Source: Sphingomonas sp. IBVSS2
Lineage (GTDB): Bacteria > Pseudomonadota > Alphaproteobacteria > Sphingomonadales > Sphingomonadaceae
Length of the DNA stretch: 64,000 nucleotides
Direction: 5' to 3'
Assembly (NCBI RefSeq): GCF_002127225.1
Contig: NZ_NFUR01000002.1
Location: 310,001 to 374,000, forward strand
Shown in pieces: positions 16,968 through 26,800 of the stretch (its first letter is position 1; every line of letters starts with the position of its first letter). The notes beneath the pieces are model-generated. The model was not told the origin of the DNA, did not search any database, and saw nothing but the letters and a program-made list of their open reading frames with translations. A program made the translations under genes and the position numbers.

Positions 16968-16999
16968 TCGCCGGGCCTTAGAACAGGAACACCCAGAGC

Positions 17000-18823
17000 A
17001 TGTGCGGAATCGTCGGTATCGTCGGCAAGGAGGAAGTCGCGGAGCGGCTGTTCGACGGTCTCAAGCGCCTCGAATATCGCGGCTATGACTCGGCGGGCAT
17101 CGCCACGGATGTCGACGGCCGGATCGAGCGCCGCCGCGCCTCGGGCAAGCTGGTCAATCTCGGGCGGGAGCTTGCGGCCAATCCGCTGCCCGGCACCACC
17201 GGCATCGCGCACACCCGCTGGGCGACGCATGGCGGCCCGACCACCAATAACGCCCACCCGCACGCCACCGGCGAAGTCGCGCTGGTCCACAACGGTATCA
17301 TCGAGAATTTCAAGGGACTGCGCGACGAGCTGATCGCCCGCGGCCGCACGTTCGAGAGCGAGACCGACAGCGAAGTCGTCGCGCACCTCGTCAGCGAGAA
17401 GGTCGAGGCCGGCATGGCCCCCGCCGAGGCCGTTGCCGAAGTGCTGCCGCGTCTCCACGGCGCCTTCGCGCTCGCCATCCTGTTCCGCGAGCATCCGGAT
17501 CTGCTGATCGGCGCCCGCCTCGGCTCGCCGCTGGTCGTCGGCTATGGCGAGGGCGAGACCTATCTCGGCTCGGACGCGCTTGCGCTTGCGCCGCTCACCC
17601 AGCGCATCGCCTATCTGGAAGAAGGCGACTGGGTCGTCATCACCCATGACGGCGCCCGGATCTTCGACAAGGACAACAATCCCGTCGAGCGGCCGATCAC
17701 CATCTCGGGCGTCACCGGCGACCTCGTCTCCAAGGGCAATCACCGGCACTATATGCTCAAGGAGATCTACGAGCAGCCGATCGTCGTCGCCCAGACGCTG
17801 CGCGCCTATCTTCAGCGGATGGAGGAGCGGGTCACGCTGCCGATCCCCGATTTCGACCTGTCGGCGATCAAGCGCGTCACCATCGTCGCCTGCGGCACCA
17901 GCTTCTATGCCGGCATGGTCGCCAAATACTGGTTCGAACAATTCGCCCGCGTGCCGGTCGACCTCGATGTGGCGAGCGAGTTCCGGTACCGCGCGCCGGT
18001 GATGGAAGAGGGCGGGCTGATGATCGTGATCAGCCAGTCGGGCGAGACTGCCGACACGCTCGCGGCGCTCCGCCATGCGCGCGCCGAGGGCCAGACGATC
18101 GCCGCGGTGGTCAACGTGCCCACCAGCTCGATGGCGCGCGAGGCGGACCTGCTGCTGCCGACGCATGCCGGGCCGGAAATCGGCGTCGCTTCCACCAAGG
18201 CGTTCACGTGCCAGCTCGCGGTGCTCGCCGCGCTCGCCGCCAATCTCGCCAAGGCCAAGGGCAAGCTCTCCGAGGTCGAGGAGAAGGCGCTGGTCAAGCA
18301 TCTCGCCGAAGCCCCCGCGGCGCTCAACGGCGCGCTCGCCTATGACGAGGCGATCCAGGCGATGGCCGGCGTCGTGGCCGCGGCGCGCGACGTGCTCTAT
18401 CTGGGCCGAGGCACCGATTATCCGCTGGCGCTGGAAGGCGCGCTGAAGCTCAAGGAAATCAGCTATATCCATGCCGAGGGCTATGCCGCCGGCGAAATGA
18501 AGCATGGCCCGATCGCGCTGATCGACGATGCCGTGCCGGTGATCGTGATCGCCCCCTCGGGTCCGCTCTTCGAGAAGACCGTGTCGAACATGCAGGAAGT
18601 GCAGGCGCGCGGCGGCAAGGTGATACTGATCTCCGACTATGACGGGATCGAAGCGGCGGGCGAAGGCTGCGTGGCGACGATCACCATGCCCAAGGTCCAC
18701 CCGCTGATCGCGCCGCTTGTCTATGCGGTGCCGGTGCAGCTGCTCGCCTATCATGTGGCGGTGGCCAAGGGCACCGACGTCGATCAGCCGCGCAACCTGG
18801 CGAAGTCGGTCACCGTCGAATAA
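17000..18823 (+). CDS. glmS: Glutamine-fructose-6-phosphate aminotransferase
   Basis: This 607-residue enzyme makes glucosamine-6-phosphate from fructose-6-phosphate and glutamine. The class II glutaminase domain begins MCGIVGIVGKEEVAERLFDGLKRLEYRGYDS with catalytic C2. THGGPTTNNAHPH and GNHRHYMLKEIYEQP are the usual substrate motifs. Two SIS domains follow (CGTSFYAGMVAKYWFE, SQSGETADTLAA and the C-terminal DQPRNLAKSVTVE end). Length is standard. No glmS ribozyme is expected in this phylum, and the 32-base leader is too short for one. Confidence 0.97.
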   Translation: MCGIVGIVGKEEVAERLFDGLKRLEYRGYDSAGIATDVDGRIERRRASGKLVNLGRELAANPLPGTTGIAHTRWATHGGPTTNNAHPHATGEVALVHNGIIENFKGLRDELIARGRTFESETDSEVVAHLVSEKVEAGMAPAEAVAEVLPRLHGAFALAILFREHPDLLIGARLGSPLVVGYGEGETYLGSDALALAPLTQRIAYLEEGDWVVITHDGARIFDKDNNPVERPITISGVTGDLVSKGNHRHYMLKEIYEQPIVVAQTLRAYLQRMEERVTLPIPDFDLSAIKRVTIVACGTSFYAGMVAKYWFEQFARVPVDLDVASEFRYRAPVMEEGGLMIVISQSGETADTLAALRHARAEGQTIAAVVNVPTSSMAREADLLLPTHAGPEIGVASTKAFTCQLAVLAALAANLAKAKGKLSEVEEKALVKHLAEAPAALNGALAYDEAIQAMAGVVAAARDVLYLGRGTDYPLALEGALKLKEISYIHAEGYAAGEMKHGPIALIDDAVPVIVIAPSGPLFEKTVSNMQEVQARGGKVILISDYDGIEAAGEGCVATITMPKVHPLIAPLVYAVPVQLLAYHVAVAKGTDVDQPRNLAKSVTVE

Positions 18824-18828
18824 CCGGG

Positions 18829-19326
18829 TCAGGGCTGCCAGAACATGGCGGCATGGGTGCCGGCGACGTCGCCGGCATCGGCGAAGCCCAGCCGGCGATA
18901 GAGGGCATGCGCGCGCGAGTTGGTGTGGGCGACGCTCAGGCGCAGGCCGGCGGCGCCCGCGTCGCGCGCGGCCTCCTGCAGCCAGCCGATCAGCGCGCTG
19001 CCGATCCCGCCGGCCTGCGCGCGCGGATCGAGCACTATGTCGATCAGCACCCATTCGGGGCCGCTGCGGTCGAAATAGAAGCGGCCGACCGGCGCGCCCT
19101 GCCGGGTCACCAGCCGGAAATCGCCCTTGCGATGGTGCTGCACGAAATGCGCGTGCTGGAGCGCGAACTGCGTGTCGAGGAAGCTGCGCTTCTGCGCGGG
19201 CGACCAGGGGGCCAGGAGCAGTTCGGCCAGGCGCGAGGTGGCGTGGAGATCGGCCAGCAGCCCCATGTCGGCCATGCGCGCGGGGGGCAGCGCCACAGCC
19301 AGCTTGCGCAGCGCTTCCGGCAGCAT
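18829..19326 (-). CDS. GNAT-family N-acetyltransferase
   Basis: A 165-residue acetyltransferase of the GNAT fold. The acetyl-CoA loop is DPRAQAGGIGSALIGWLQE, and the C-terminal half has the N-S-R-A-H-A-L-Y-R-R-L-G-F pattern. Substrate unknown. It sits in the collar-protein/autotransporter island and its stop faces that of glmS. Start is uncertain: an ATG at 19362 would add 12 residues (APFPAPRPLP) but falls inside a tandem repeat that looks like control DNA, so 19326 is preferred. Neither has a good ribosome site. Confidence 0.8.
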   Translation of the reverse strand: MLPEALRKLAVALPPARMADMGLLADLHATSRLAELLLAPWSPAQKRSFLDTQFALQHAHFVQHHRKGDFRLVTRQGAPVGRFYFDRSGPEWVLIDIVLDPRAQAGGIGSALIGWLQEAARDAGAAGLRLSVAHTNSRAHALYRRLGFADAGDVAGTHAAMFWQP

Positions 19327-19355
19327 CGGTAGCGGTCGTGGAGCGGGGAAGGGTG

Positions 19356-19389
19356 CTAGCATGTGATCGGCTCTAGCATGGTATCGGCT
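19356..19389. repeat. 17-base tandem direct repeat in divergent promoter
   Basis: CTAGCATGTGATCGGCT at 19356-19372 is followed at once by CTAGCATGGTATCGGCT at 19373-19389, with two mismatches. It lies between the divergent GNAT and DUF6916-like genes, so it may be a regulator-binding site. Confidence 0.6.
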
Positions 19390-19499
19390 TTTGCCCCGAA
19401 ATGGCGCGGACCGGCTTCACGCGCCGCCGCGGACCCGGCAGGATGGCTCTTTCGGAGCCGGAGCGATCGTCCGTTCGGCGGGAGGGGAAAGAACATCAT

Positions 19500-19790
19500 A
19501 TGCGAATGCTGGCACCGGAAGATTTCGAGCCCTGGGTCGGTCGCAAGGTCCGCCTCAGCACCTTGCCCAACCCGGTGGAGATCACGCTGGTCCGCATCGA
19601 GCGCAGGCCGGCGCTGATCGGGATCGACACGCGTTCGCCCTTCTCGCTCTTCTTCGAAGCGCCGCTCGGCGTCTATCTCATGGATGCCTCGTACGAAATG
19701 GACTGCGGCAAGGGCGGCCCCCACGACATCCTGATCAGCCAACTGGTCCCTTCGGCCACCACTCGCCACTATCAGGCGGTCTTCTCCTGA
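19500..19790 (+). CDS. DUF6916-like small protein
   Basis: A 96-residue protein, beta-strand rich: LAPEDFEPWVGRKVRL, a central LVRIERRP strand, FSLFFEAP near residue 58, LMDASYEMDCG and a QAVFS end. This resembles the small domain (DUF6916) that I recall being encoded beside phage-tail-collar proteins in many bacteria. Function unknown. GGAGGGG lies 12 bases before the ATG at 19500, and a second ATG is at 19506. It converges on the collar gene, with a strong terminator between. Confidence 0.7.
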   Translation: MRMLAPEDFEPWVGRKVRLSTLPNPVEITLVRIERRPALIGIDTRSPFSLFFEAPLGVYLMDASYEMDCGKGGPHDILISQLVPSATTRHYQAVFS

Positions 19791-19821
19791 CCGGCGGGCC
19801 GGGTTCGTGGCCCGGCCCATG

Positions 19822-19873
19822 AAAAACCCGGCCGCGCCGCTGCTGGTGCAGCAGGCGCGGCCGGGCCGTTTTT
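19822..19873. terminator. Strong bidirectional intrinsic terminator
   Basis: A long GC stem (CCCGGCCGCGCC pairing with GGCGCGGCCGGG) with an inner CTGCT/AGCAG stem is flanked by AAAAA on the left and TTTTT on the right. It can therefore stop transcripts from both the DUF6916-like gene and the collar-protein gene, which face each other here. Confidence 0.9.
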
Positions 19874-19885
19874 CCGGATTCCGGC

Positions 19886-20521
19886 TCAGTTCCGCGACGG
19901 GAACACGCCTTCCAGCGCGATGTTGGTCTGGATGCCGAGATAGGGCTGCATGACCGGGACCGGCTGGCTGCCGCCGCTGTTGGCGACAGTCACCGTGCCG
20001 GTGCCGCCGCTGCCGCCGGTGATGTTCAGGCCGCCCAGGTTGACCGGCGTGGTGCCCGTCTGGCCGGCCGGCACGTAGAAGGTCGGCGTGACGCTGCCCG
20101 AGGAATCATTGGCGACGCCGAGGAACGAGCCGGCGGCCGGCGCCGCGGTCTCCGCGTTGAGCGCGCCGGTCATCGCCTGGAGCGTGCCGGACACGGTGCC
20201 GCCGCCGGTCGGCGTGAAGGTGGCGAGGTGGTTGTGGATCGGCATCTGCAGAATGCTGAGCACTTCGCTGTTCACACCGCCGATTTCACCCAGGGTGATC
20301 GGCGAGAGCCCCGGGCCGTTGCCCTGGCCGACAAAGACGCGACCCCGCGAGTCGGGGAGGCCGAACGTGCTCTGGCCGTTGCCGCCATAGACGGTGCCCA
20401 GCAGCGAGAACAGCGCAGTATTCTGCTGGATCGACATGATCTGGCCCTGACAGGGCGCCCAGCCGCGCGGTGCGAAATTGAAGCCGACCTGCATGATCTG
20501 GCCAACATATGGTTCCGACAT
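19886..20521 (-). CDS. Phage-tail-collar (microcystin-dependent MdpB-like) protein
   Basis: A 211-residue protein with an N-terminal tail-collar domain: GQIMQVGFNFAPRGWAPCQG, IQQNTALFSLLGTVYGGNG and FGLPDSRGRVFVGQG. The rest is Gly/Thr/Ser-rich with HNHLATF-like and NSGGSQPVPVMQPYLGIQTNIALEG endings, as in MdpB-type proteins that occur outside phages. No phage genes are nearby. Trimeric fibre or ligand-binding roles are known for collar domains in phage; the chromosomal role is unclear. GGGAGGGG precedes the start. The upstream 347 bases are shared with the divergent giant autotransporter gene. Confidence 0.85.
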   Translation of the reverse strand: MSEPYVGQIMQVGFNFAPRGWAPCQGQIMSIQQNTALFSLLGTVYGGNGQSTFGLPDSRGRVFVGQGNGPGLSPITLGEIGGVNSEVLSILQMPIHNHLATFTPTGGGTVSGTLQAMTGALNAETAAPAAGSFLGVANDSSGSVTPTFYVPAGQTGTTPVNLGGLNITGGSGGTGTVTVANSGGSQPVPVMQPYLGIQTNIALEGVFPSRN

Positions 20522-20868
20522 TTTGCCCCTCCCAATTTGAAGCGGGCCGGACGGTAACTCAAAAATCGGAACGCGTCCCGTCCACATTGCCAAATCGGAC
20601 CAAAATCATTTGTGGCACCGAATTGGTGTAATAATCGAGGAGTGCGCCCCCGTCCGCATCTCAAGTCGGGACAGCGGATAAGATTGCATGTTTATGAAAT
20701 CATATGCATAACATGACAGGTTTTTTACGATTCCGTCTCATTTTAGCGAGTTGTAGCGCGTAAATGGGGATGTAGCGGCCAAGTGGGGATGCTTGCCGTT
20801 TCGTCGTGAATCGATTGCAAGAACGCGCCGGATCTGCATCCGGCGCGTGAAAGCTGGGGTCGGGGGAT
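20522..20868. other. Divergent control region, relatively AT-rich
   Basis: This 347-base gap between the collar gene and the giant gene is clearly richer in A and T than its surroundings (for example 20590-20720). It must hold both promoters. A perfect 11-bp stem with a CTGC loop lies at 20823-20848, 20 bases before the giant gene's ATG, and would form in its leader RNA. GANTC sites occur near 20730 and 20809. No small gene is convincing. Confidence 0.6.
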
Positions 20869-23800
20869 ATGAAGCAGCTTTTCACGCCAAAGGCGGCCCA
20901 TGTGGGGAACATGGTGCGCGCCGGGTCCGGAGGGCGCACGGCATTCCGGCCCTTCAGGTGGCAATGGCTCGCGGCCCTGATCGGATTGCTCCCCGATATC
21001 GCTTCGCTGTCGAACGGCCTTTGGCGCAAGGCGCATGCCTTGGTGCTGGCGCTGTCGACTGCCCTGATCCTGTTGTCGCCGGTCGCCGTCCGGGCCGCCG
21101 ATGGCGATGGCTGCAACTATCTCAGGAACAATCCCGCCGATTATGATGGCGGCGCCTATGTCATCACCAGCGGCCCCGTCACTCGCCCGGCACCTCCCGG
21201 CAATCAGACCGGCATCGTCAACTACGCGTCGGGAACCGTTCTGTATTACAGCTACACGGTCTCGGATCCTTCGATCACCGCCAGGCTGACCTATTCGGGG
21301 CTGAGCGGGCTCGGCATCGACATCGTGTCCAACACATCGACCGGCGGCAGCGGGTCCTTCACCCTGCCGGTGGACTCCCGCGCCGTAACCCCCTCCGGTA
21401 CGATTCCGGGCGCCGGCCCCGGCGGCACGGTGACCTGGACGGTCTATTGCGGCGTCCGGGCCAACCAGGCCATCGCGTCGGCCACGGGCACCGTGGGCAC
21501 GGCGATGAACTTCACGCCGGTCACCGCGTCCTTCGGCCACGGGACCTATAGCTATGCGCTGAGCGGCGGCACGCTCCCGAGCGGCCTTTCGTTCAACACC
21601 GGCACCGGCGCCATCACCGGAACGCCGACCGCCACGATCGCCGCCACGACCTTCACCGTCACCGTGAGCCATCAGGGGACGGGCACGTCGTCCAAGACTT
21701 TCGCACTGACCGTCAACCCGCCGCCGCCCACCGTCAGCGGCGTCTCGCCGACTGCCGGCCCGATCGGGGGCAATACCACGGTGACGATCACCGGCACCGG
21801 CTTCTCGATCGCGAACAACACGGGGGCGGTGCTGTTCGGCGCGAATCCCGCGACCTATACGATCGACAGCAACACCCAGATCACTGCGACCTCGCCGGCC
21901 GGCAGCGCGGGCACGGTGGACATCACCGTCACCAATCCGGGCGGCACCAGCCTGACCAGCGCGGCGGACCGCTTCACCTATGTCGCCGCGCCGACGGTTA
22001 CCGCGGTCTCGCCCATAGCCGGCCCGACCGGCGGCAATACCACGGTGACGATCACCGGCACCGGCTTCTCGGCGGCGAACCCGACGGGGGCGGTGAAGTT
22101 CGGCGCCGCCATCGCGACCTATACGGTCAACAGCGACACGCAGATCACCGCGACGTCGCCGGCGAATGCTGCGAACACGTACGACGTCACGGTCACCACG
22201 CCCGGTGGCACCAGCGCGATCAGCGCCTCGGATCAGTTCACCTATGTGGCGGCACCGACGGTCACGTCGATCTCGCCGACTGCCGGCCCGACCAGCGGCG
22301 GCACCACGGTGACGATCACCGGTACCGGCTTTTCGGCGGCGAACCCGACGGGAGCGGTGAAGTTCGGCGCGACGATCGCGACCTACACGATCAACAGCAA
22401 CACCCAGATCACCGTGAACAACAGTCCGGCGAGCCCGGCTGGCACCTATGACGTCACGGTCGCCACCCCGGGCGGCACGAGCGCGACCACCGCGGCCGAT
22501 CAATACACCTATGTGGCCCCGCCGGTCGCCAGTTCCTTCACCGCGTCCGCGATCGCCTACAACGCCACCGGGGCGAGCTTCAGCATCGCCGGCCATGCGA
22601 CGAACAGCCCGACCAACTTCGCGGTCGGTTCGGCGACCACGGCCCAGGGCGGCTCGGTCTCGGTCAATGCGGCGGGGCTCGTCACCTATGACGCACCCAC
22701 CGGTTTCCGGGGCAATGACAGCTTCACCTTCACCGCGACCAATCTGGGCGGCACGTCGGCCCCGGCGACGGTCACGGTGCCGGTGAGCAACCCGGCATTG
22801 GCGTCGACCCTTGCCGGCAGCGGCACGCGCGGCATCGCGTTGTCGGGCGTGCAGATCAACACGAGTGGCGGCAGGGCGACCTATAGCTGCTCGACCCTGC
22901 TGGCTTCGGGGGCGCTGCCGCTGGGCACGCAGCTCAACCCCGATTGCACCGTCACCGGCACGCCGGCGGCGAGCGGCAACTTCACCTTCACCGCCAATGT
23001 GACGGACAGCTCGCTCGGCACCGGCCCCTTCACCCAGGCGACCGGCTCGCTCACGCTGAACATCGCGGCCCCCACGGTGACCCTGTCCCCGGCCGCCGGC
23101 GCGCTGCCGGGCGCCACAGTCGGCACCAGCTATTCGCAGAGCTTCACCGGCGGCGGCGGCACGCCGGGCTACACCTTCGCCATCACCGGCGGCGCCCTGC
23201 CGACGGGCCTGACGCTGAGCGCGGCCGGCGCCCTCACCGGCACCCCGACCGCCACCGGCCCGTCCAATTTCGACGTCACCGTCACCGACGGCTCGTCGGT
23301 CGGCAGCGGCGGCCCCTATACCAGGATGCAATCCTACAGCATCACCGTGGTCTCGGGCGGGCAGACGATCAGCTTCGCGGCATTGCCCAATGCCTCGCTC
23401 TCGGCTTCGCCGCTGACCTTGTCGGCCACCGCGACCTCGGGTCTGACGGTCGCCTTCGCCTCGACCACCACGAGCGTCTGCACCGTCTCGGGCACCTCGC
23501 TCACGCTCCTCCAGATCGGCACCTGTTCGATCACGGCGAGCCAGGCGGGCGACGCCAATTGGACGGCGGCGAGTGACGTCTCGCACAGCTTCACCGTCAC
23601 TCCGGCCAATCTGGTGCTCGCCACCGGCTCGGCTTCGGGCCTGATCGTCGGCGGGAGCTACAGCCAGGCCAATACCGCCTCGGGCGGCCTCACGCCCTAT
23701 ACCTACAGCCTCGATGCGGGCGCCTTCGTGCCGGGAACGACGCTCGGCTCCGACGGCACCGTCAGCGGCAGCGCGACGGTTGCGGGTTCGTTCAGCTACC

Positions 23801-26800
23801 GGATCAAGGTGACCGACGGCCAGGGCACGCCGGTTACCGCGATCGGCTCGATCGTCACGGTCACGATCGCCAAGGGCAACCAGGCGATCACCTTCGCCTC
23901 GACCGCGCCGAGCGGCGCGACGGTGGGCGGCGCCACCTATGCGGTGAGCGCGACGACGCCGTCGTCGCTTGTGGTTGCCTTCAGCTCGGCGACGACGGCG
24001 GTCTGCACGATCAGCGGCAACATCGTGTCGATGGTCGGCACGGGCACCTGCACGATCAACGCCGACCAGGCGGGCGATACCAACTGGAACCCGGCGGCCC
24101 AGGTGCAGCAGAGCTTCACCGTCGGCGCGGCGGGCGCGGTCACTGCCTCGCTCAGCTTCTCCTCGGCCTCGCTGGGCGTCGGATCGACAGGAACGCTGAC
24201 GATCACGCTGACCAATCCCAACAGCTCGGCCACGCCGAGCATCGCACCGCTGCTCGGCGGCAGCGCGCTGCTCAGCCGCGTGAGCGGTGCGCCGGGCGGA
24301 AGCTGTGGCGCCAGCGGAGCGGATTCGGGCGCGAACTACCAGTTCAATCCCTTCTCCGTTGCACCGGGCACCTGCACGGTCACGCTCGGCTATACCGGCA
24401 CCACCCCGGGTTCGACCTCGGGCTTCGTGCTCGGGGCGTTCACGCCCAGCGGCTATCCGACCACCGGCGCGACCAATAGCGGCAGCATCGCCGTCGTCCC
24501 GACGGTGACCGGCGTCTCGCCGCCTTCGGGCCCGGTCAGCCAGGTGGTGACCGTCAGCGGCACCGGCTTCAGCACGACGCCGGGCAGCAACACCGTGACC
24601 TTCGGTTCGGCGGGCAACGGCACGGTAACCGCGGCGAGCGCGACTTCGCTCACCGTCACCACGCCGGGGACGGGCTCGGGCCCGGTCAACCTGACGGTCA
24701 CCGTCAACGGCCAGACCAGCACGAATTCCGTGGCCTATACCTTCATTGACAAGCCGATCGCGGCGAACAAGCCGGGCGTGGCGGTGCCCTATAACAGCAC
24801 GGGCACGGCGATCGACCTGTCGACCTCGATCACCGGCGGTCCGCACAGCAGCATCGCGATCGGCACGGCGGCTGCGCACGGCACGACCAGCATTGCCGGC
24901 GATGTGGTGACCTATACGCCGACGGCCGGCTATTTCGGCACGGACAGCTTCACCTATACGGCGACCGGGGCCGGCGGCACTTCGAACGTCGCGACGGTGA
25001 GCCTCACGGTGGCGACGCCGACGGCACCGACGGCCGCCGACAAGAATGCCGCGATTCCCTATAACAGCACCGGCACCGCCATCGACCTCGCGCCGTCGAT
25101 CGGTGGCGTCTATTCGACCGTGGCGATCGGTACGGCCCCGACGCACGGCACGGTGAGCATCGCGGGCGCCGTGGTCACCTATACGCCGACCGCCAACTAT
25201 TATGGTCCGGACAGCTTCACCTATACGGCAACCGGCCCCGGCGGCACCTCGGCACCCGGCACGGTGGCCCTGACGGTCGCGACGCCGCCCGCGCCGGTCG
25301 CGGCGGACAAGAGCGGCGTGGGCGTGCCCTATGCGAGCACCGGGACGGCGATCGACCTGTCGGCTTCGGTCACCGGCGTCCATTCGAGCATCGCGATCGG
25401 CACGGCGCCGGCGCATGGCACGGTGACGATCGCGGGCGATGTGGTCACCTACACCCCGAACCCGGCGACTTATTATGGCGCGGACAGCTTCACCTATACG
25501 GCAACCGGCCCCGGCGGCACCTCGGCCCCGGCGACGGTGACCCTGACGGTGGCGACGCCGGCCGCACCGGTCGCGGCGAACAAGAGCGGCGTGGCGGTGC
25601 CCTATGCGAGCACCGGGACGGCGATCGACCTGTCGGCTTCGGTCACCGGCGTCCATTCGAGCATCGCGATCGGCACCGGGCCGCAGCACGGAACCGTGAG
25701 CGTGGCGGGGGACGTGGTGACCTACACCCCGAGCCCGGCGACCTATTACGGGGCGGACAGCTTCACCTATACGGCGACCGGCCCCGGCGGCACCTCGGCC
25801 CCGGCGACGGTGAGCCTGACGGTGGCGACGCCGCCCGCGCCGACGGTGGCGGACAAGAGCGGGGTGGCGGTGCCCTATGCGAGCACCGGCACCGCGATCG
25901 ACCTGTCGGGCTCGATCAGCGGCGTGCGCGGCAGCATCGCGATCGGCACGGCGCCGGCGCACGGCACGGTGACGATCGCGGGCGAGGTGGTCACCTATAC
26001 GCCGGCGGCGACCTATTACGGGGCGGACAGCTTCACCTATACGGCGACGGGCCCTGGCGGCACCTCGGCCCCGGCGACGGTGAGCCTCACCGTGGCAACG
26101 CCGGCAGCGCCGACCGCGGCCAACAAGACCGGCGTGGCCGTCGGCTATAACAGCGGCGGCACGCCGATCGACCTGGCGCCTTCGGTCACCGGCGTGCACA
26201 GCATGCTCACGGTTGCCACGGCGCCGGCGCACGGCACCACCACGGTCAATGGCGATGTGGTCACCTATGTGCCCACCAGCGGCTATTTCGGCGCGGACAG
26301 CTTCACCTACACCGTCACCGGTCCGGGCGGCACGTCCGCCGCGGCGACGGTAAGCCTCACCGTGGCCAACCCGCCGCCGCCGAACGCGGGGCCGGGCACC
26401 TCCACGGTCGCGGGCAGCACCACGACGGCGGGAACGAGCGTCCAGATCAACCTCTCCGCGCTGGTGACGGGCGTCTATGACTCGATCCAGCTCGCCAGCC
26501 AGCCGGCGCATGGCACGGTGACGCTGAGCGGCGGCGCCGGGCCCAGCCTGACCCCCGTGGCGGTGGCGGCGACCTCGCCGTACATCGCGACCTATACGCC
26601 GGCCGCCAATTTTGCCGGCACCGACAGCTTCACTTATGTGGCGGTCGGCCCGGGCGGCACCTCGGCACCGGGCACGGTGACGATCACCGTGGTCGGCCAG
26701 GTGCCGGTCGCGGCGCCCAAGACCGCGTCGGCGGGCGACGGCCAGATGGTCTCGGTGATGCTCACCGACGGTGCGGTGCGCGGGCCGTTCACCGGCGCGA

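Noticed and set aside
16968..16999. glmS ribozyme upstream of glmS
   Set aside because: The leader is only 32 bases, far too short, and the ribozyme is known from Gram-positive bacteria.
16763..19054. A 763-codon open frame opposite glmS
   Set aside because: Low-complexity Arg/Asp/His-rich translation; shadow of glmS, which has every expected motif.
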